DNA of 64,000 bases from Mytilus galloprovincialis (lineage: Eukaryota; Mollusca; Bivalvia; Mytilida; Mytilidae). Position 1 is the stretch's first letter, and each line of letters starts with the position of its first letter. The stretch spans positions 61,161,261-61,225,260 of the forward strand of contig NC_134845.1 in assembly GCF_965363235.1 (NCBI RefSeq), given 5' to 3'. Position numbers and translations under genes: made by a program. This document shows, in pieces, positions 1-13,600 of this stretch. The notes beneath the pieces are model-generated. The model had not been told where the DNA came from, ran no database searches, and saw only the letters and a list, made by a program, of their open reading frames with translations.

Positions 1-1100
1 AACTGTTTTCTGCTCTTTTGTCACCCCTAGTTCAAAAGAATGTTTGATAAAAACTCCAATGTCAATTAAATTCAGAGGTGGAGCTAAAGAAAGATTTTAA
101 AGTCAAATTCAGGCATTTGAAAATGGATTAAAGTTGCACTGCCCTGCACGGTCATTAAGGTGGAATATAAGGACTGCTGAGTTTCTTTTGATTGTCCTGT
201 TTGTAAAAATAAAAAAAATAAATGATTCCTCAACTAGCAGTGCTATAACCAAGGGATTTTTGTGAGGCCTTTTTTCATTTTACCAAGAATTTCTCGAAAT
301 GCACAGATTGAATTATTCCCTTTTATTTATTCTGACTATTAACAAACCCCCATGAATAGGTTTGGCCTAGAGTATTGAAATGTTAACTGCGAAAATAACA
401 ATTGTTAGAATACACAAACAGTTTTAAAATATTCATTCTTTTTTTTCAAAAGTTTACATGTGAGAAAAGGCTTTTCTTTTTATACTTCATAAAATTCACA
501 CAGCACATTGATTTATAGACCAATTTTTGTTGTTGCTTTTAAAGTATTACCATCAGTAGATTACAAATTATGTTTATTAAACTACAGAATGGTGTTGTTT
601 GGTATTATTTCTGTAAGCTCTCTTATTTGTTTCCCTATGGAAATTTGTACTCCTCATATTAACAAGTTTAATATTTAAAATTTACACAGCAACACATTGA
701 AAATTAAACAAAAATACTAGACAGTAGGATATTAACTAGAAGAAAATGATATGTCCAGTAATAATTTTTTCATAAATGATAAACATGTGACCATTTATAG
801 AATAACTGAACCATGCATTGTTGTAAACTTGTATGTCATTTGTGAAGAGTTGATCATACCACATCTTCTTTTATACATACATATCTGTTTTCAAATATAT
901 GTATTTTACAGAAAGAAACCAATTTGTAAAGTTAAAATTGACCGGTCAATAGAATTTTTCAGTTCAGCAATGGAGCAGTTTGTAATTCATCAGCATTTTG
1001 TTATGTCATGTGATTGTGAAGTTTATGTTGCCGATTAAAAACTGTAAATATACATTTGTACAACTGATTTACTGTTAGAATTTGCTCAATGTTGTCTGCA
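1..1100. other. gene-free AT-rich stretch
   Basis: I see no credible coding exon or RNA gene here. The short open frames lack any recognisable domain and have no codon structure unlike the surrounding AT-rich DNA. A short piece near 850-880 resembles the end of the dispersed repeat seen at 2690-3015. Confidence 0.5.
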
Positions 1101-1107
1101 TTGCTGT

Positions 1108-1290
1108 TGGCAGGAAAGTATTGTCCAGTTATTGAGTGATTGTCCTTAGTGCAGAAGGTCATGGGTTCATTCCCAGAGCAGGTTGAACGAGATACTAATA
1201 TTGATAAATTGCTGCTTGTCTGTATAAAAGTTAGATTTAAGATTGGTTGGCTAGGAGATTTAATAATGTGAACAGTAGGATAAAATGTCA
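1108..1290 (+). repeat. degenerate tRNA-derived SINE
   Basis: The segment contains a tRNA T-arm-like box B (GGTTCATTCCC near 1163) preceded by a degraded D-arm-like region. It is followed by a tail ending in a ...GATTGGTTGGCTAGGAGATTTAATAATGTG-like stretch (near 1236-1270), which I recall from mollusc SINEs. The copy is old, with a poor box A. The SINE assignment rests on that resemblance; the exact family is uncertain. Confidence 0.45.
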
Positions 1291-1959
1291 TCTTGCAGAC
1301 ATAAAAATCTGATTCAGTGTTTTGGACTAGTACAAAGCAGGTGTATATTTCAAGTATTCATTACAATATCTCATGAAATGTTGATAGTATTTTAATATTA
1401 AATATACTGTAAATTCAGAAATTGTGGGGAAATGTTTTTGATTGTGAAAATTGTTAGGGTACAGTGTTCTCTCCAGGACCTTTAAGCATCATGGTAGGGA
1501 ATAACAATAATGAATATGGCATTTGTGTCAATTGATCAACAATCCAAACAAAAAAAGCAGGCAAAATTTCTTAATATACATTTTCCTGTAGCAGATTTTG
1601 ATATTTTCCAGTTATGACCTCTAGCCTGTGGAATGTGTGAACAAGTTCATTAATGTTGTGTTCATCTATTGATTAGATTGGTTGACTGATTGTTTTTTGC
1701 TTGCTTAATGTCCAGTGGGAAATATTTCATGCAAGTTCAGGATGATTAATTCATTAATTTTATCAAGTTAGGCCAACAAGAATGAAAAGGTGGAAAATTA
1801 TGACTGCCATTTGAAATGAGGGTATGTTGGATGTGGGTTATAAATTCAAGCTTGCAACAGGCTACATATAGACTACCCAAAGAGATAATGAAAGAGCCTT
1901 ATAAACTGGCAGAGAACATGAGAATCTCTACAGGAGGCATCAGATTTAACATCCATAAT

Positions 1960-2490
1960 AGAATAAACGGAGTAATTATACATTCTTTAGTTTTAGTGTA
2001 TGGAATGATTAAAAGGTGTACATGTTTGACTGGCAGATTTCATCTGATCTTGACCTCATTATTATGGTTCGTTGGTCAAAGTTTAGATTTTATAATTTTG
2101 TCCGTTTATTAGATACTATAAAGCTTTGGTTAAACTATATTTTGTGTATGGAATGAATGCATGATGTACATGTCTTGTTATTCAGGGTTCATCTGACAGT
2201 TACCTCATTTTCATGGTTCAATCGTCAATATTAACTTTTTCTGTTTGATTGTAAGGTATACATTCTGGTCTAGCTGTTATCTTCTGACCTTGACATAACT
2301 TTGAGGTTCATTGGTCAATGTTGAGTTTTTGTGTTTGTCTATTTTCAAATACTATGAGCGATATGTTAACAATATGAAGTGTAAAGATAATTGTAAGGTG
2401 TATATATTCATTGCCTCATTGTAATGGATCTTTGAAAAGGTTTAGTTTAAGAGATACTTGTAGGAAAACCTTCATGTCTTTAAGTCTTTC
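1960..2490 (+). repeat. degenerate copy of a dispersed repeat with ~120-bp internal units
   Basis: Successive units contain the phrases 'aaggtgtacatgt', 'tcatctgacctt', 'cctcattttcatggttca' and 'actata..', repeated at roughly 120-130 bp. The same phrases occur in the better preserved copy at 3990-4575. No coding capacity is visible. I recall this family as abundant in mussel genomes. Confidence 0.6.
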
Positions 2491-2689
2491 AACATAAATT
2501 TAAGTCAGTTGAGCAGTAGAAACATGTTATTTGGTAAGATATGTTATAAAATCCATTAACTTGACTAAATTTTCATATTGAGATTTATAGTTTCCGTCCA
2601 TTTGTCGGTGTTGTCAAATATATTTGAATATCAGTCTAGAACTTATTTGATGGATTTTTGATACTCTGGTTGGTTTATAACTTGGTAAG

Positions 2690-3015
2690 GGTGAGTGTTG
2701 ACGCCTGTTAAAACGTTTCAACCTGCTGCATTTGTATTCACTTTCTCAAGTCAGAAGCCGGTTGTTCAGTGGTTGTCGTTTGTTGATATTGTTCATAGTA
2801 GTTTTCGCTTCTCGTTTATAATATATATTAGATCGTTGATTTTCCTGGATATGAACTTTTTTACACAAGTCATTTTGGGGCCCTTTATAGCTTGCTGTTC
2901 AGTGCGAGCCAAGGCTCCATGTCAAAGGCTGTACTTTGACTAATAGTTGTTTACTTTTCATACATTGTTACTTGGACGATTGATCACCCATTGGTACTCA
3001 TATACCCATCTTATT
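2690..3015 (+). repeat. dispersed bivalve repeat
   Basis: This segment carries landmarks of a family I recall as very frequent in mussel genomic DNA: 'ggggccctttatagcttgct', 'gtgcgagccaaggctcc' and 'ctgtactttgac', ending near 'cattggtactcatata'. The 82-residue open frame inside it is a by-product of the repeat, not a gene. The copy lacks clear terminal repeats, so its class is unknown. Confidence 0.55.
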
Positions 3016-3383
3016 ATTTATATTACGTTTGGTTTGGTATATTTGGGCTGTTATCACATGGACGTTAAAATCACAAGGGTTGAATTTGGCATTTAAATAT
3101 GAGCATGTAATAAGTTTCGTCAGTTAAAACCTTGTCTGAGTGGGACGTCCACTTGACTGTTTGATATGTATAAGATCGCAGCAATGCCCGGACATAATGT
3201 GGACGAAGAATCCGATGTCTCTTGCAGACAAAGATCCAAACAATCTGCACATAAAGAACTTCAGTAACAACTTTGATGGATCCATAGGTGGCCTGTTGCA
3301 AGGTTAAAATATTTCCTTGTCAAATAATTTCTCCCTGGCATTCTGATTTTCGGCTCTTCATTCTCGGTTAAACTCTTTTAGGC

Positions 3384-3830
3384 TCTTAAACCAAGAGTTT
3401 CAAATGGTGAAGTTGAAATCATCCCTTCTTAAATTGTATGGACGCCATCACGCGTTGGTTGACTATTGTGGAAAAACCGTTTCACAGATGATATCGGATA
3501 TGTTTCTTATGTCGTAACCACAATCCCCTCCCCTTTTCACGAATGTGACCTACCGTATAAGACAATTTACCGGATTTGTAATAACACGAGCAACAACACG
3601 GGTGCCACATGTCGAGCAAGATCTGCTTACCATTCCGGAACGCCTGAGATCATCCCCAGGTTTTGGTCGGGTTCTTGTTACTTAGTCTTTAGTTTTCTAT
3701 GTTTTGTCTTGGGTACTATTATTTGTCTGTTTGTCTTTTTCTTTTTTGACCATGGCGTTGTCAGTTTATATTCGATCTATGAGTTTGACTGCACCCCTTG
3801 TATCTTTCGCCCCTCTTTTAAAGGACCTAT
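3384..3830 (+). mobile_element. 5'-truncated Naiad-type Penelope-like element (3' end)
   Basis: The first ~130 bp translate as the C-terminus of the retroelement proteins at 52216 and 55587: the same LLNQEFQMVKLKSSL-type run, then YGRHH, then SQMISDMFL and a stop at about 3515. The rest matches their 3' UTR, with the same phrases 'ccatggcgttgtcagttta' and 'gcccctcttt' at the extreme 3' end. Only the last ~45 codons and the 3' UTR are present, which is the expected product of incomplete reverse transcription. Orientation is opposite to the full copies. The 127-residue open frame over the 3' UTR is not a gene. Confidence 0.85.
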
Positions 3831-3989
3831 CTATTGTAATCATTGTTAATTTGTTATCGTTCTGAACATGCATGAAAGATTTGCCAATGAACGTTTTAAG
3901 CGAATATTAATCAATCAACATTCATGGTTATTTATTTCAAAAGTGTTTAAACCAATTGATGAGTTTTCTTATGTCTCAGATTCGTTTTC

Positions 3990-4575
3990 ATGAGCATTTT
4001 TGTCGAGCCTGCAACTATTGTTGCAGAAAGCTCGACATAGGGATAGTGTTGCGGCGGCTACGGCGGCGGCGGGGGTGTTAGCTAACTTCTTAAAAGCTAT
4101 ATATTTTAGAAGGTAGAAGACCTGGATGCTTTATACTTTGTATATAGATGCCTCATGTTACGAAGTTTCCGTCAGTCACATGTCCAATGTCCTTGACCTC
4201 ATTTTCATGGTTCAGTGACTACTTGAAAAAAAAGTTAAGTTTTTTTGTAATGTTAAATTCTCTTTTATTATAAGTAATAAACTATATTTGGTATGTGCGT
4301 ACCTTGCAAGGTCCTCATGACCGTCAGACAGTTTTCACTTGACCTCGACCTCATTTCTATTATATTTGTTGTATGGAAAAAATGTTAGCTGTACATGCCT
4401 GCCTGCCATGGTTCATCTAACCTTGACCTCATTTTCATGGTTCATTGGTGAATGTTTAGTTTTTTTGGTTAGGTTTATGTGACAGTTGTCATAAAGTTTT
4501 ATATTTAGGACTATCAAATAATATCAATGATTAGTAAAGAAGGCGAGACATTTCAGCGTGTGCACTCTTGTTTTA
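3990..4575 (+). repeat. dispersed repeat with internal units, short form
   Basis: It starts with 'gtcgagcctgcaactattgt', forming a small hairpin with 'tgcagaaagctcgac'. It continues with a GC-rich 'cggcggc' run and repeated 'ccttgacctcattttcatgg' units. It ends at 'ggcgagacatttcagcgtgt'. It is a shortened version of the family also seen decayed at 1960-2490. No open frame is conserved. Confidence 0.6.
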
Positions 4576-4859
4576 ACATGGTATGTATTGTAATTAATAA
4601 TTAATAATGATAATTTGATATGGTTCGCATATCTACAAATACTTGAATGTCATTGTTCCGTTAGAATGTTTTCCATGGTTTACACATCGATATACCATGT
4701 TGCCCAAATGTTTTTCATAACCGAATCACATGAGTAGAATCGTAGGGTTCAAAGAGAAATAAATAACATATGCATGGGTTTGGAATGCTATGTAAACTTT
4801 GGAATTTTATTCAGTTTGTGAGGCAAAAAATAAAATCGCAAAAATCCGAGAAAAGTTAA

Positions 4860-4965
4860 AAAAAACAACCTTGCCTATTGAAATGGTAAAACCAAAACCA
4901 TAAGCTCAAACACATCAAACGAATGGATAACAACTATCATATTAGTTCAGTTTACACGTCATTAC
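4860..4965 (+). repeat. fragment of a dispersed repeat
   Basis: The stretch 'catcaaacgaatggataaca' and the flanking text belong to a family also found in the opposite orientation at 25960-26130. No coding content is present. Boundaries are approximate. Confidence 0.4.
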
Positions 4966-5288
4966 CCTCTAGAAAACAGCGTGTTTAATCTTTAGGGTTT
5001 ATTATTATTTATGTTAAACGTAAACATTGTGTGCCAAACAAGTAGGTGTCTTGTCGCTTTAATGCTCTGAGCATATACAAATCGATCACAGACAAACAAT
5101 ACCTATACGTTCAAAACTCAATAAGCGGTGAAGTAATTATCGCCTCATTTTTGATTAATTGTCTTCACAGTTTCGAAATGTGCATTTCAAATGAATCTTT
5201 GACTAAAATCCTCATTTCATGGCAGTGAAATCTATATACACCACTCAGTTGATTAAAATAATCATTGATAATAGACTAAAACAGTATT

Positions 5289-5294
5289 TTTATT
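5289..5294 (-). promoter_or_regulatory. FREP1 poly(A) signal AATAAA
   Basis: An AATAAA hexamer on the minus strand lies about 30 nt downstream of the FREP1 stop codon (5323-5325). The FREP2 pseudogene has an AATAAA at the corresponding place (43714-43719), which supports its being the ancestral polyadenylation signal. Confidence 0.5.
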
Positions 5295-5322
5295 TGCTAA
5301 AAAATTATTATTAGAATCATTT

Positions 5323-7645
5323 CTATATTCTTCTTATCATCATGATAGATGTTTTGGCAACATGGTTAGCGAAAAAGTGCCAATATAGGTTGGAACTGAA
5401 CTCTTTGTTGAGTGCACTCCAAGTGCAATTTCCATACCACCAAGGCCCACCTCCCTTTGCACAGTCACCACTGCTCTGATCATTGTCTTGGTCAATGGTG
5501 GAAAACAACAGTCCATTTTGAGACGTCATCGAATCACCTAAATAATGTATTAATGTTGATACATTGTATTATAAATATGTGTTCTAGTTGTAGAGCAAGA
5601 CTTGAATTATCCTATGAGTTACAATCATAAAAAAGAGGGTCTGAGGAATGTCTTCATTTCTGTTTTCTTAATTAATTCGATCATTTTCTCTATTCTTTAT
5701 AATAGACAACACCATTATTCTATATACTTTTTTACGTGTTCGTGTTCGTTTTTCTCTGTTCTTTATATTTTGTTCGTATTTTATTTCTGTAAACCACATC
5801 ATAACCCTTTTATCTTATCAATTGTGCGGTAATCTTGGATAAAAAAAGCGATATTTAAAAACTTAGTTCAGTAATTCAGGATAACAAGGGAAATAACTGG
5901 TAGATAAAAATGATTGTTATTAAAATTTCGAATTTTGTACGATTGAGTTGTGTATCATTCTAGGTTTATATCAATTCCACCGGATAAGCAAATAGAGTGC
6001 TTTAAAACAAAACCAAACTATATAACAATAGAAAAGATGCTTATATATTCCGTTTCAGTAAAACAATTTGACAAATTTGGTATAAAATGTCATTTAGAAA
6101 CTGGTGTTTGCCGTTTTTCTTCCGGTACCATTTGAAGAATAAAATTACTAGAATATCCCGTGATGCATCATTCAAACTATATATTAAGATAAAATGTTTA
6201 TTTTCAGTTGTGATATTCACTCGAAATATCATAAATATATCCGCTCTTAAAATTGTTTTCTCGTTTATATGATGAATTGATCGAAATATCACGTTTTCTT
6301 GTAATTCCAGCCTTTTAATAATGAATTCCTGAAAGGTCCAGGGCTGATATTTATAAATTGTCATAAAACTATGCATATCAGCCCTGTTTAAACATTCGAA
6401 AAATAATTTGATTACCTGCATTTCCTCTATAACTCCCAACACTTAGTTTGTATTTTGATGCTGCATCTCCAATACTGAATTGTTTGTACACAGCGTATCT
6501 CTTCTTATTTTTGTTGTCTGTCAAATCTATCCTTAGTTCATATTTCTCATTAGATGTCATATGATGGATATGCTTGTTTCCTTTACAATAGAATAATAAT
6601 AATGAAAACAAAAAGAAGATATATTTTTATTTGCATGAAAAAACTCTACAACAGAATACAACTAAAATATCAGTATATTCCAGTGGGAAATTCATAGCAA
6701 TTAACAAAAGTTTGCAAAGCATGGACAAAATGCAAAATAAACTTATACCAAAAAAAAAAAAGGAATTTAACAGACTAACTTTGGAATAATAAAAATATAA
6801 AAATACAGTCTTTGAATTATTCTTTGTACCAAGTTTTCGAATATTTGTTTTATCAAATAAAGAGTCAAAAGATATGTATGATGTTTTATTAGAAAAAAAA
6901 TGTAACACAGTGGAGATAAATGGTGTCTTGATTAAAAAGGAGAATAGGATTGGAAAAAAGTGCATAATATGGTTTTTTACACCACAAAAAACTCTATTAT
7001 ATAGATATTATTTTATTTGGAAATCTAGGAAACAAAAGAAAAAAAAAAGGATACCAAAAACTTAATAATACTCCTTAAAAAATTATACTTATAGAACAAA
7101 TCTCTGAGAAAATAAGGTAAATTTTATAGGACTAAAACATTACATCAAAGAATCTCTACCACTAGAAAAGAATATATTTTTTGAAAGTAACCCTTTTCAT
7201 ATGGCCAATATCTACTCTGAAGCCTAGATTCCAATATTAGAAGACTAGGTTTTTTTTTTATCATAAAATAAAAGGTACTTTGTTTACTTGATTTACTTTC
7301 ACTTACATGTTTTTACTTTATCCACATCGCCATCTATTTTAGGATTTAATACTGTTATATTATAGTGAATATGCATGTTTGATGTTTGTCTATGTTTATA
7401 ACTACATTTATATTCATCTTAGTTAATGTCTATACGACAATAATTAAAAAATCCTTTGAGGGCGGTATTGTGAATGCTGTATGGAAGACATATTTTTGTT
7501 TATTGTTTTATTGTTTTTTTGTTGTTTTGTTGTTTTGTTTTTTGTTTTTCCAAAATTCAAAATTCCTTTGATTTTTATTTATTTCTTTTCTTTTCTTTTT
7601 CAAATATATGGATCATTCTATATTGACAATATATTATATGAATAT

Positions 7646-7678
<33 letters not shown>

Positions 7679-10600
7679 CTTATCGATCGATCAATCAATC
7701 AATCAATCAATTGTCAATGTTTATAAATACATATTATTTTTTTTCCATAAATGTTCGACATATGATCAAAGGATGATTTAAAATTGAATCCTGAGACCGT
7801 GTTTTGATATTTTAAATTGATTCTGCGCTTTAGCCGGACGGAAAGGTATTAGCACAAAGTCGATAAAATGACTTATTTCTAATGCAGCAAAAATACTGCA
7901 ATCTGATTGGTTAATTACCCCGGTGTAAATAACACCCCACCCTGGTTCACCCCGGGATAAATAAAATTTTGCCAAAAATTTCAGAAATTTTTTTTTGCCA
8001 AGATTAAAAAAAAAAAATAAAAAAAAAAAAAATAATCAAAATAAAATGTTAAAAAAATTTAAAAAAATTTTTTTTTTTAAATTTTAAAAAATATTTAAAA
8101 ATTTTTTCCCCCCGGAAAACTCAAAGAACACAAAAATTTTCTCAATTTTTCAAAAAATTATGTAAAAAATATTTCACAATGAGCAGCAACATGGACATTG
8201 AAAAAATGTTACCCTGTAAATTTTTCATTACCTTTTTTTCAATTTTACATCCTGGTTTCAAAATGAGTATAGGAATTGTTCATTAGAAATAAATTCGTTA
8301 TCTTGGTGTAATCAGGGGTGTACGGAATTTTACACCGTTGTTGAAAATTCATACACCCATTCGGCTCCGCCTCAGGGTGTATGAATTTTCAACAACGGTG
8401 TAAAATTCTGTACACCCCTGATTACACCAAGATAACTAATATTACCTAGCCAGTATTCACCTTCAACATCCCCAAACCCTTTTTCGTATTCTGCCCACTT
8501 TCGTTGGAAATCCAAAGTACCATCATAGTGTCTTTGGATTATCTAAAGAATAGATAATTTCAATACGATATCCGAAGACTTTTTCCGTTTTTTTTATAAA
8601 TATTTTTAATATAGCGTATATCAATATAATATTTCGAAAACAAAAACGATTCATTAAAAGGTGTGAATAAACTCATCATAGATACCAGGATTAAAATTGT
8701 ATGTTTACGCCAGACACGCGTTTCGTCTACAAAAGACTCATCAGTGACGCTCGAATCAAAAATGTTTAAAAGGCCAAATAAAGTACGAAGTTGAAGAGCA
8801 TTGAGGACCAAAAGTTCCTGACTAAAAGTTTTGCCAAATACAGCTAAGGTAATCTCTTCCTGAGGAAGAAAAGCCTTGCTTGATTGTTAATTGATTTACG
8901 TCAAGTGAAAGATTGATGTATGTTTGCTATCTTGTTTTAATGTGCAATTTTATTCTCTCGTAAGACCTTTCTGAATGTTGAAGTACGGTGACCTTTAATT
9001 GCTGTTTCTACATCATTTGAAATATGGTGAAAATTTGTCTCATGGGCAATCAAACCATATCTCCTTATTTTTATATTTAACAAATTCAATATATAAGGAC
9101 ATCAATAAGCTTTTAACTTTTCATAAATACAACGTTCGTTCGTAAAATCATTTTAAAAGAATAATAACTCTTTGCGTTTACATATGTGAACTCAAACATA
9201 AAAATAAAAGAAAGGTGAAGAACAGAAGGTAACGAAGGATCAAATAAAATATCTCCTACGAAATACGGACGGACATGCCACTAAACAAAAGACAAACAGC
9301 AAATCCACAAAACACAACGCGGATGATTTAAGCTAAGCAATGTGAACCCCAACAATCCTGAATGTGAATTTATTGGAAAACCATTTAGTACTTAATTGTA
9401 AAAATGACCATAAACAACATATAATACTAACCGACCAACCACCTCCATCTGTTGACATATCACAGTAAACCTTTAGGACCTCCGAATTTCTCGGAGATAT
9501 TTTGTAAACACCGGATAGTTTGTTGTACTTTTTAAGCTCTGTACAATCTTTTGCATGTTTTGCACATGTTCCTAATAATTTTTAAAACATAAAAAATAAG
9601 TTAAACGCATGCTACAAACATGTTTACAAACAAATAATTGGTCAATAGAAGAGGTTTGGAGAGTCTTATAATATTGATTTACTCTATATGTACAAATAAA
9701 TGCATAGATTTAAAAAATGATTCCATCTATTTTCTAATTTTATGAAAATTTAACCACGCGTTTATCTGTCATTTCATCTGCAAATAAATGCAACGTACAT
9801 TGTATGCTGTAATAATGATTGTTACAAGACTGCGCTGCGAGATTAAAAGTTTTTTTTACTGTAGCACTTCAATATCCGGGCTTTCCACTTATTGAAAGCC
9901 GTACGTGCAATGATTTATAGATTCAAAAACTACGTTTCATGGAATTTAATTGATGTTTGTTGCTATTGTCACCATATCTCTTTATTCTTTATCGTCCAGA
10001 ACATGCGTGAAATATTTGCCATTGGACTTTAAGCAATCAACAATAAATTATGTTTCGTCTAAATCAAAAGACCAGAGCTAGGACAAAGTCAACAACTGTG
10101 CTTATACTTTCTTAAATTATAATAATAAGTTGGAAATAACTAGCTTTTCCTAATTATTGCATATGCATGTACAGTGTGTCACTCTTTACATTTTTTTTAA
10201 ACAAATACCTTTGAAATCATCCTTCAATAGACTGAATACCTTTGAAATTTCTTTTTCTCCTCGAGTTTCTGAAATTTTTCAAAAAGTAAAAAATCATATA
10301 AAATCCTTTTTTTTTTTATAGAGTTTCGAATTTTGATAATTTTGTAAACAATTGTTACAGCTGTAAATTCTGAAATTATTGCGGGCATTGATTAGTATAT
10401 GTATAATATATCAGAATGCAGGTTCTTATTATTGCAATACTCATCAAGTCACATTATCCTAATTGATAATGAACTCGAATACAGAAGTTTATATAGTAAC
10501 TTATATAATGTACACTGAAGAAAATGACCCCTAAGATAAATAAGGAAAAAAATACCCAAACAACCCAGATGTTATCAACAACGCAAAGAGAGTGTAGTTA

Positions 10601-13600
10601 AATAAGTTAAACTTCTATAATAAAATTTGTTTTTAACTAATTGATAACAAATTTTCAGTATCTAATCCATAAAATTTTTCATACGAATTGACGTTTTAGT
10701 TAAGAATTGAATGTTTCTTTTTGTAACTTCATTGGGGTGTAAAAGCGTTGACCGAAGTACATTTTGTATGAAGCGGAAGCGCTTCATTCTAAAAAAATTT
10801 GCGCACGGCCAACGCTTTTACAACCCTATGAAGTTACAAAAAGAAGCATTCAGTACTTATAATTACATTTTTTAGCTATGATAATGAAAACACGAATTTT
10901 ATAATTGTTCATTTAATTCACCTGTGCACTTTATTGTGGGACCACGTGTTATCATGAATGAAAAGTTTTATTGAGTAATGCAATTGCTTAAGGAATAAAA
11001 TGTGATGTGCAGTTAGCCAATCAGAATAAAGTATTATAATGAATCATACATCTAATGTAATTATTAAATTATATACATACCTTTAAAGATCCACTTGATA
11101 TCATTTTTCAATTGTTTCTTCATTTTAACAACATCTTTGTATATTGCCATATCTACAACAGAGATGATAATTGATATAAAAAAGCAGGTTACTTCCATCA
11201 AAAGACCTACCAGTAGTCAGTAGAGATTTGCAATCGTTGGCCACAGCAATGACTTTTACATTGGTCAAAACCCATACCGCATATCAAGCTACATAAGCAT
11301 ACATAAGCTACGTTCGAATAAAACATGTAAAAAAGGCAAATGAAAACAAAACTAAACATCGAGGACCAAAAGCTTGAAATTTTTTGTCATACCGTAATTA
11401 GCATATTCAAACATGGCCAACTTTTTAAATATTCAAATAAACATTAAATGCGGTCATTATTGTCTCCATCCTTTTGATTTAATTCATATGACCTAACTGA
11501 ACATGCTGAAGTTATATAATACAACTACAAAGTTCCAAGAAATCCAAGTGATAATCAATAACACATGTTACTACAAAAAAAAAAACCTCTACAAAGTAGT
11601 GTTACCAAACAAATATATTTTAATCAATATATGAATAATTAAACCTTTAAAAATAGTTAATAAAATAATCTTGTTGTCACAGTAACTTTAAGATTTGTCA
11701 ATTTTTTTAAAATGGGAAATACTGGTTATCATGTTTCAGTAATGGTGTCATGAAATAGAAGCTTTTTAAATAATATTATTATTTAATTGAAAGTAATATT
11801 ATATAATTTACTCCGACTGGAATGAAAGGTATAGAATATTTGTTCCAACAAGAACACCTTTTATATCAATTCTTATAACAGCTTATGTTAGGCGGTACAC
11901 CTATACGTTGACAATGGTTTATCGAAAGAAGTACAGAAATAATTTTAGAATAGAATAGATAGTATTCTAGATACTTTTCATGATAAGGTCATTTTCACTA
12001 TTAAAAAAATAACTTTCCTCTCTCAAAATATCTAGACCACACTTTGGGTAAGTTCATACATATGCATGCAATTAGCATTTCTTTAAATTTCATAGTATCC
12101 CATTAAAAGTTGATATAACTTACTTTTGAGCAAAACTTGTGTATCCCGTTTCAGCTCTTGCACAGTCTTTGGTCGATTACCATGTTGACATATTCCTATA
12201 ACATGTATAAAAAGAAAGAAAACACAGCTACTTTTGCATAGGTACTACTAGTATTTCTGGTCTAAAAATTTGTAGCAATGGAAATCTACTTTTAATACCC
12301 AGTACTATTTTGTTACTTTAAAATTATTGTAATATTTACGTACCTGTAACTTACAGTACTTGATTTGTACTTGAAATTAAAGTATTGCTGATTTATGGTT
12401 ACACCGTTACATTTTCAGCATTTTAAAAGATTTTCTATTTCAAATCTCTTGAAGTTATGATGTTCAAATATGGAATACTGTGATAATTGTTTGTATCAAT
12501 TATGTACCAATATTTGAAGTACAAATCAAGTACTGTAAAATATAGGTACCTAAATATAAAATACTATTAAAGTAAAGAAATGGTACTAAATATCAAAAGT
12601 AAATTACATATGATAAGTACAGAAATAGTACCTATGTAAAAGAAGCAGTAAAATTGAGAATGGAAATGGGGAATGTGCCAAAGAGACAACAACCCGATCA
12701 TAGAAAAAAAAACCAACAGCAGAAGGTCACCAACAGTGTATGATAAAAGTAATCTCTAATATCATTTCAAACTCAAACTTAACATGACATAACAAATCCT
12801 GAATATTTTTTGTACAAGTGTTGGTTAGTCATATTCACCTGTAAATCATTCTTTTTAAAAAAAATGTTAAATACAGTATTGAGTTCCCTTTATTATATAT
12901 ATTATCTCAAAGATACCAATTTGTTTCTTTACATTACATAGTTGGTTACTTCAAAACGGACAAAATTGATACAAACGATGTGAAAAGGACTTAGCCTCAA
13001 CGTCAATAATTAAACATGGTACACATTACGTAAAACTAAAATCAAAACGTTTTATTTAGATAAAATGATGAGATTTGTCTTGTCTTCAAGGTCTTTAGAT
13101 ACATATATGCCATATATAAAAACAAAAAAATATGTTTTATTTTCAAAATAGGCTTCCAGCATATCGGGATGTATTGCAGTAACTGCTGCGACTCCGTTTC
13201 TTAGTTTTAATTATCCTCTGTCCCATCAAATGGAGTCTCCACAGTTCATAAGATACATGCGAAAAAAATCGTTATTTTATGGACGTCATAAACAGGTGAT
13301 ATGGCCCTGAAACCAAAACTGCTGCAGCCGTGTTATATGGAGAATCGAAATAGGTTCCCGACACATTTCAAGGCCACCATAAAGAATTGGCTAACTGATA
13401 ATCATAAGATGAATATCACCAGCAAAATAGCTGCATTTTTGTGTTTATTCATTCATTTTCTGTACTATGTTTGTTTATAAAATGCTGAATTAATAGATAT
13501 CATTACTGATGTCTCTTTACCCAAAATTACATAAATGATATGTATGATTATCAATTTTCCACAATTGTATCTTCTCTATTTTTTGTATTTGAAATCTAAA

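Noticed and set aside
2695..2943. 82-residue open frame on the plus strand
   Set aside because: Lies entirely within a dispersed repeat whose frame is not conserved in copies I recall.
3466..3849. 127-residue plus-strand open frame with hydrophobic segment
   Set aside because: Covers the terminal codons in another frame and the 3' UTR of a truncated Naiad element; the hydrophobic run is UTR sequence also present at 21319 and 51913.
7386..7571. Phe-rich hydrophobic frame resembling a small membrane protein
   Set aside because: Produced by T-rich low-complexity intron DNA; no conservation or splice context.
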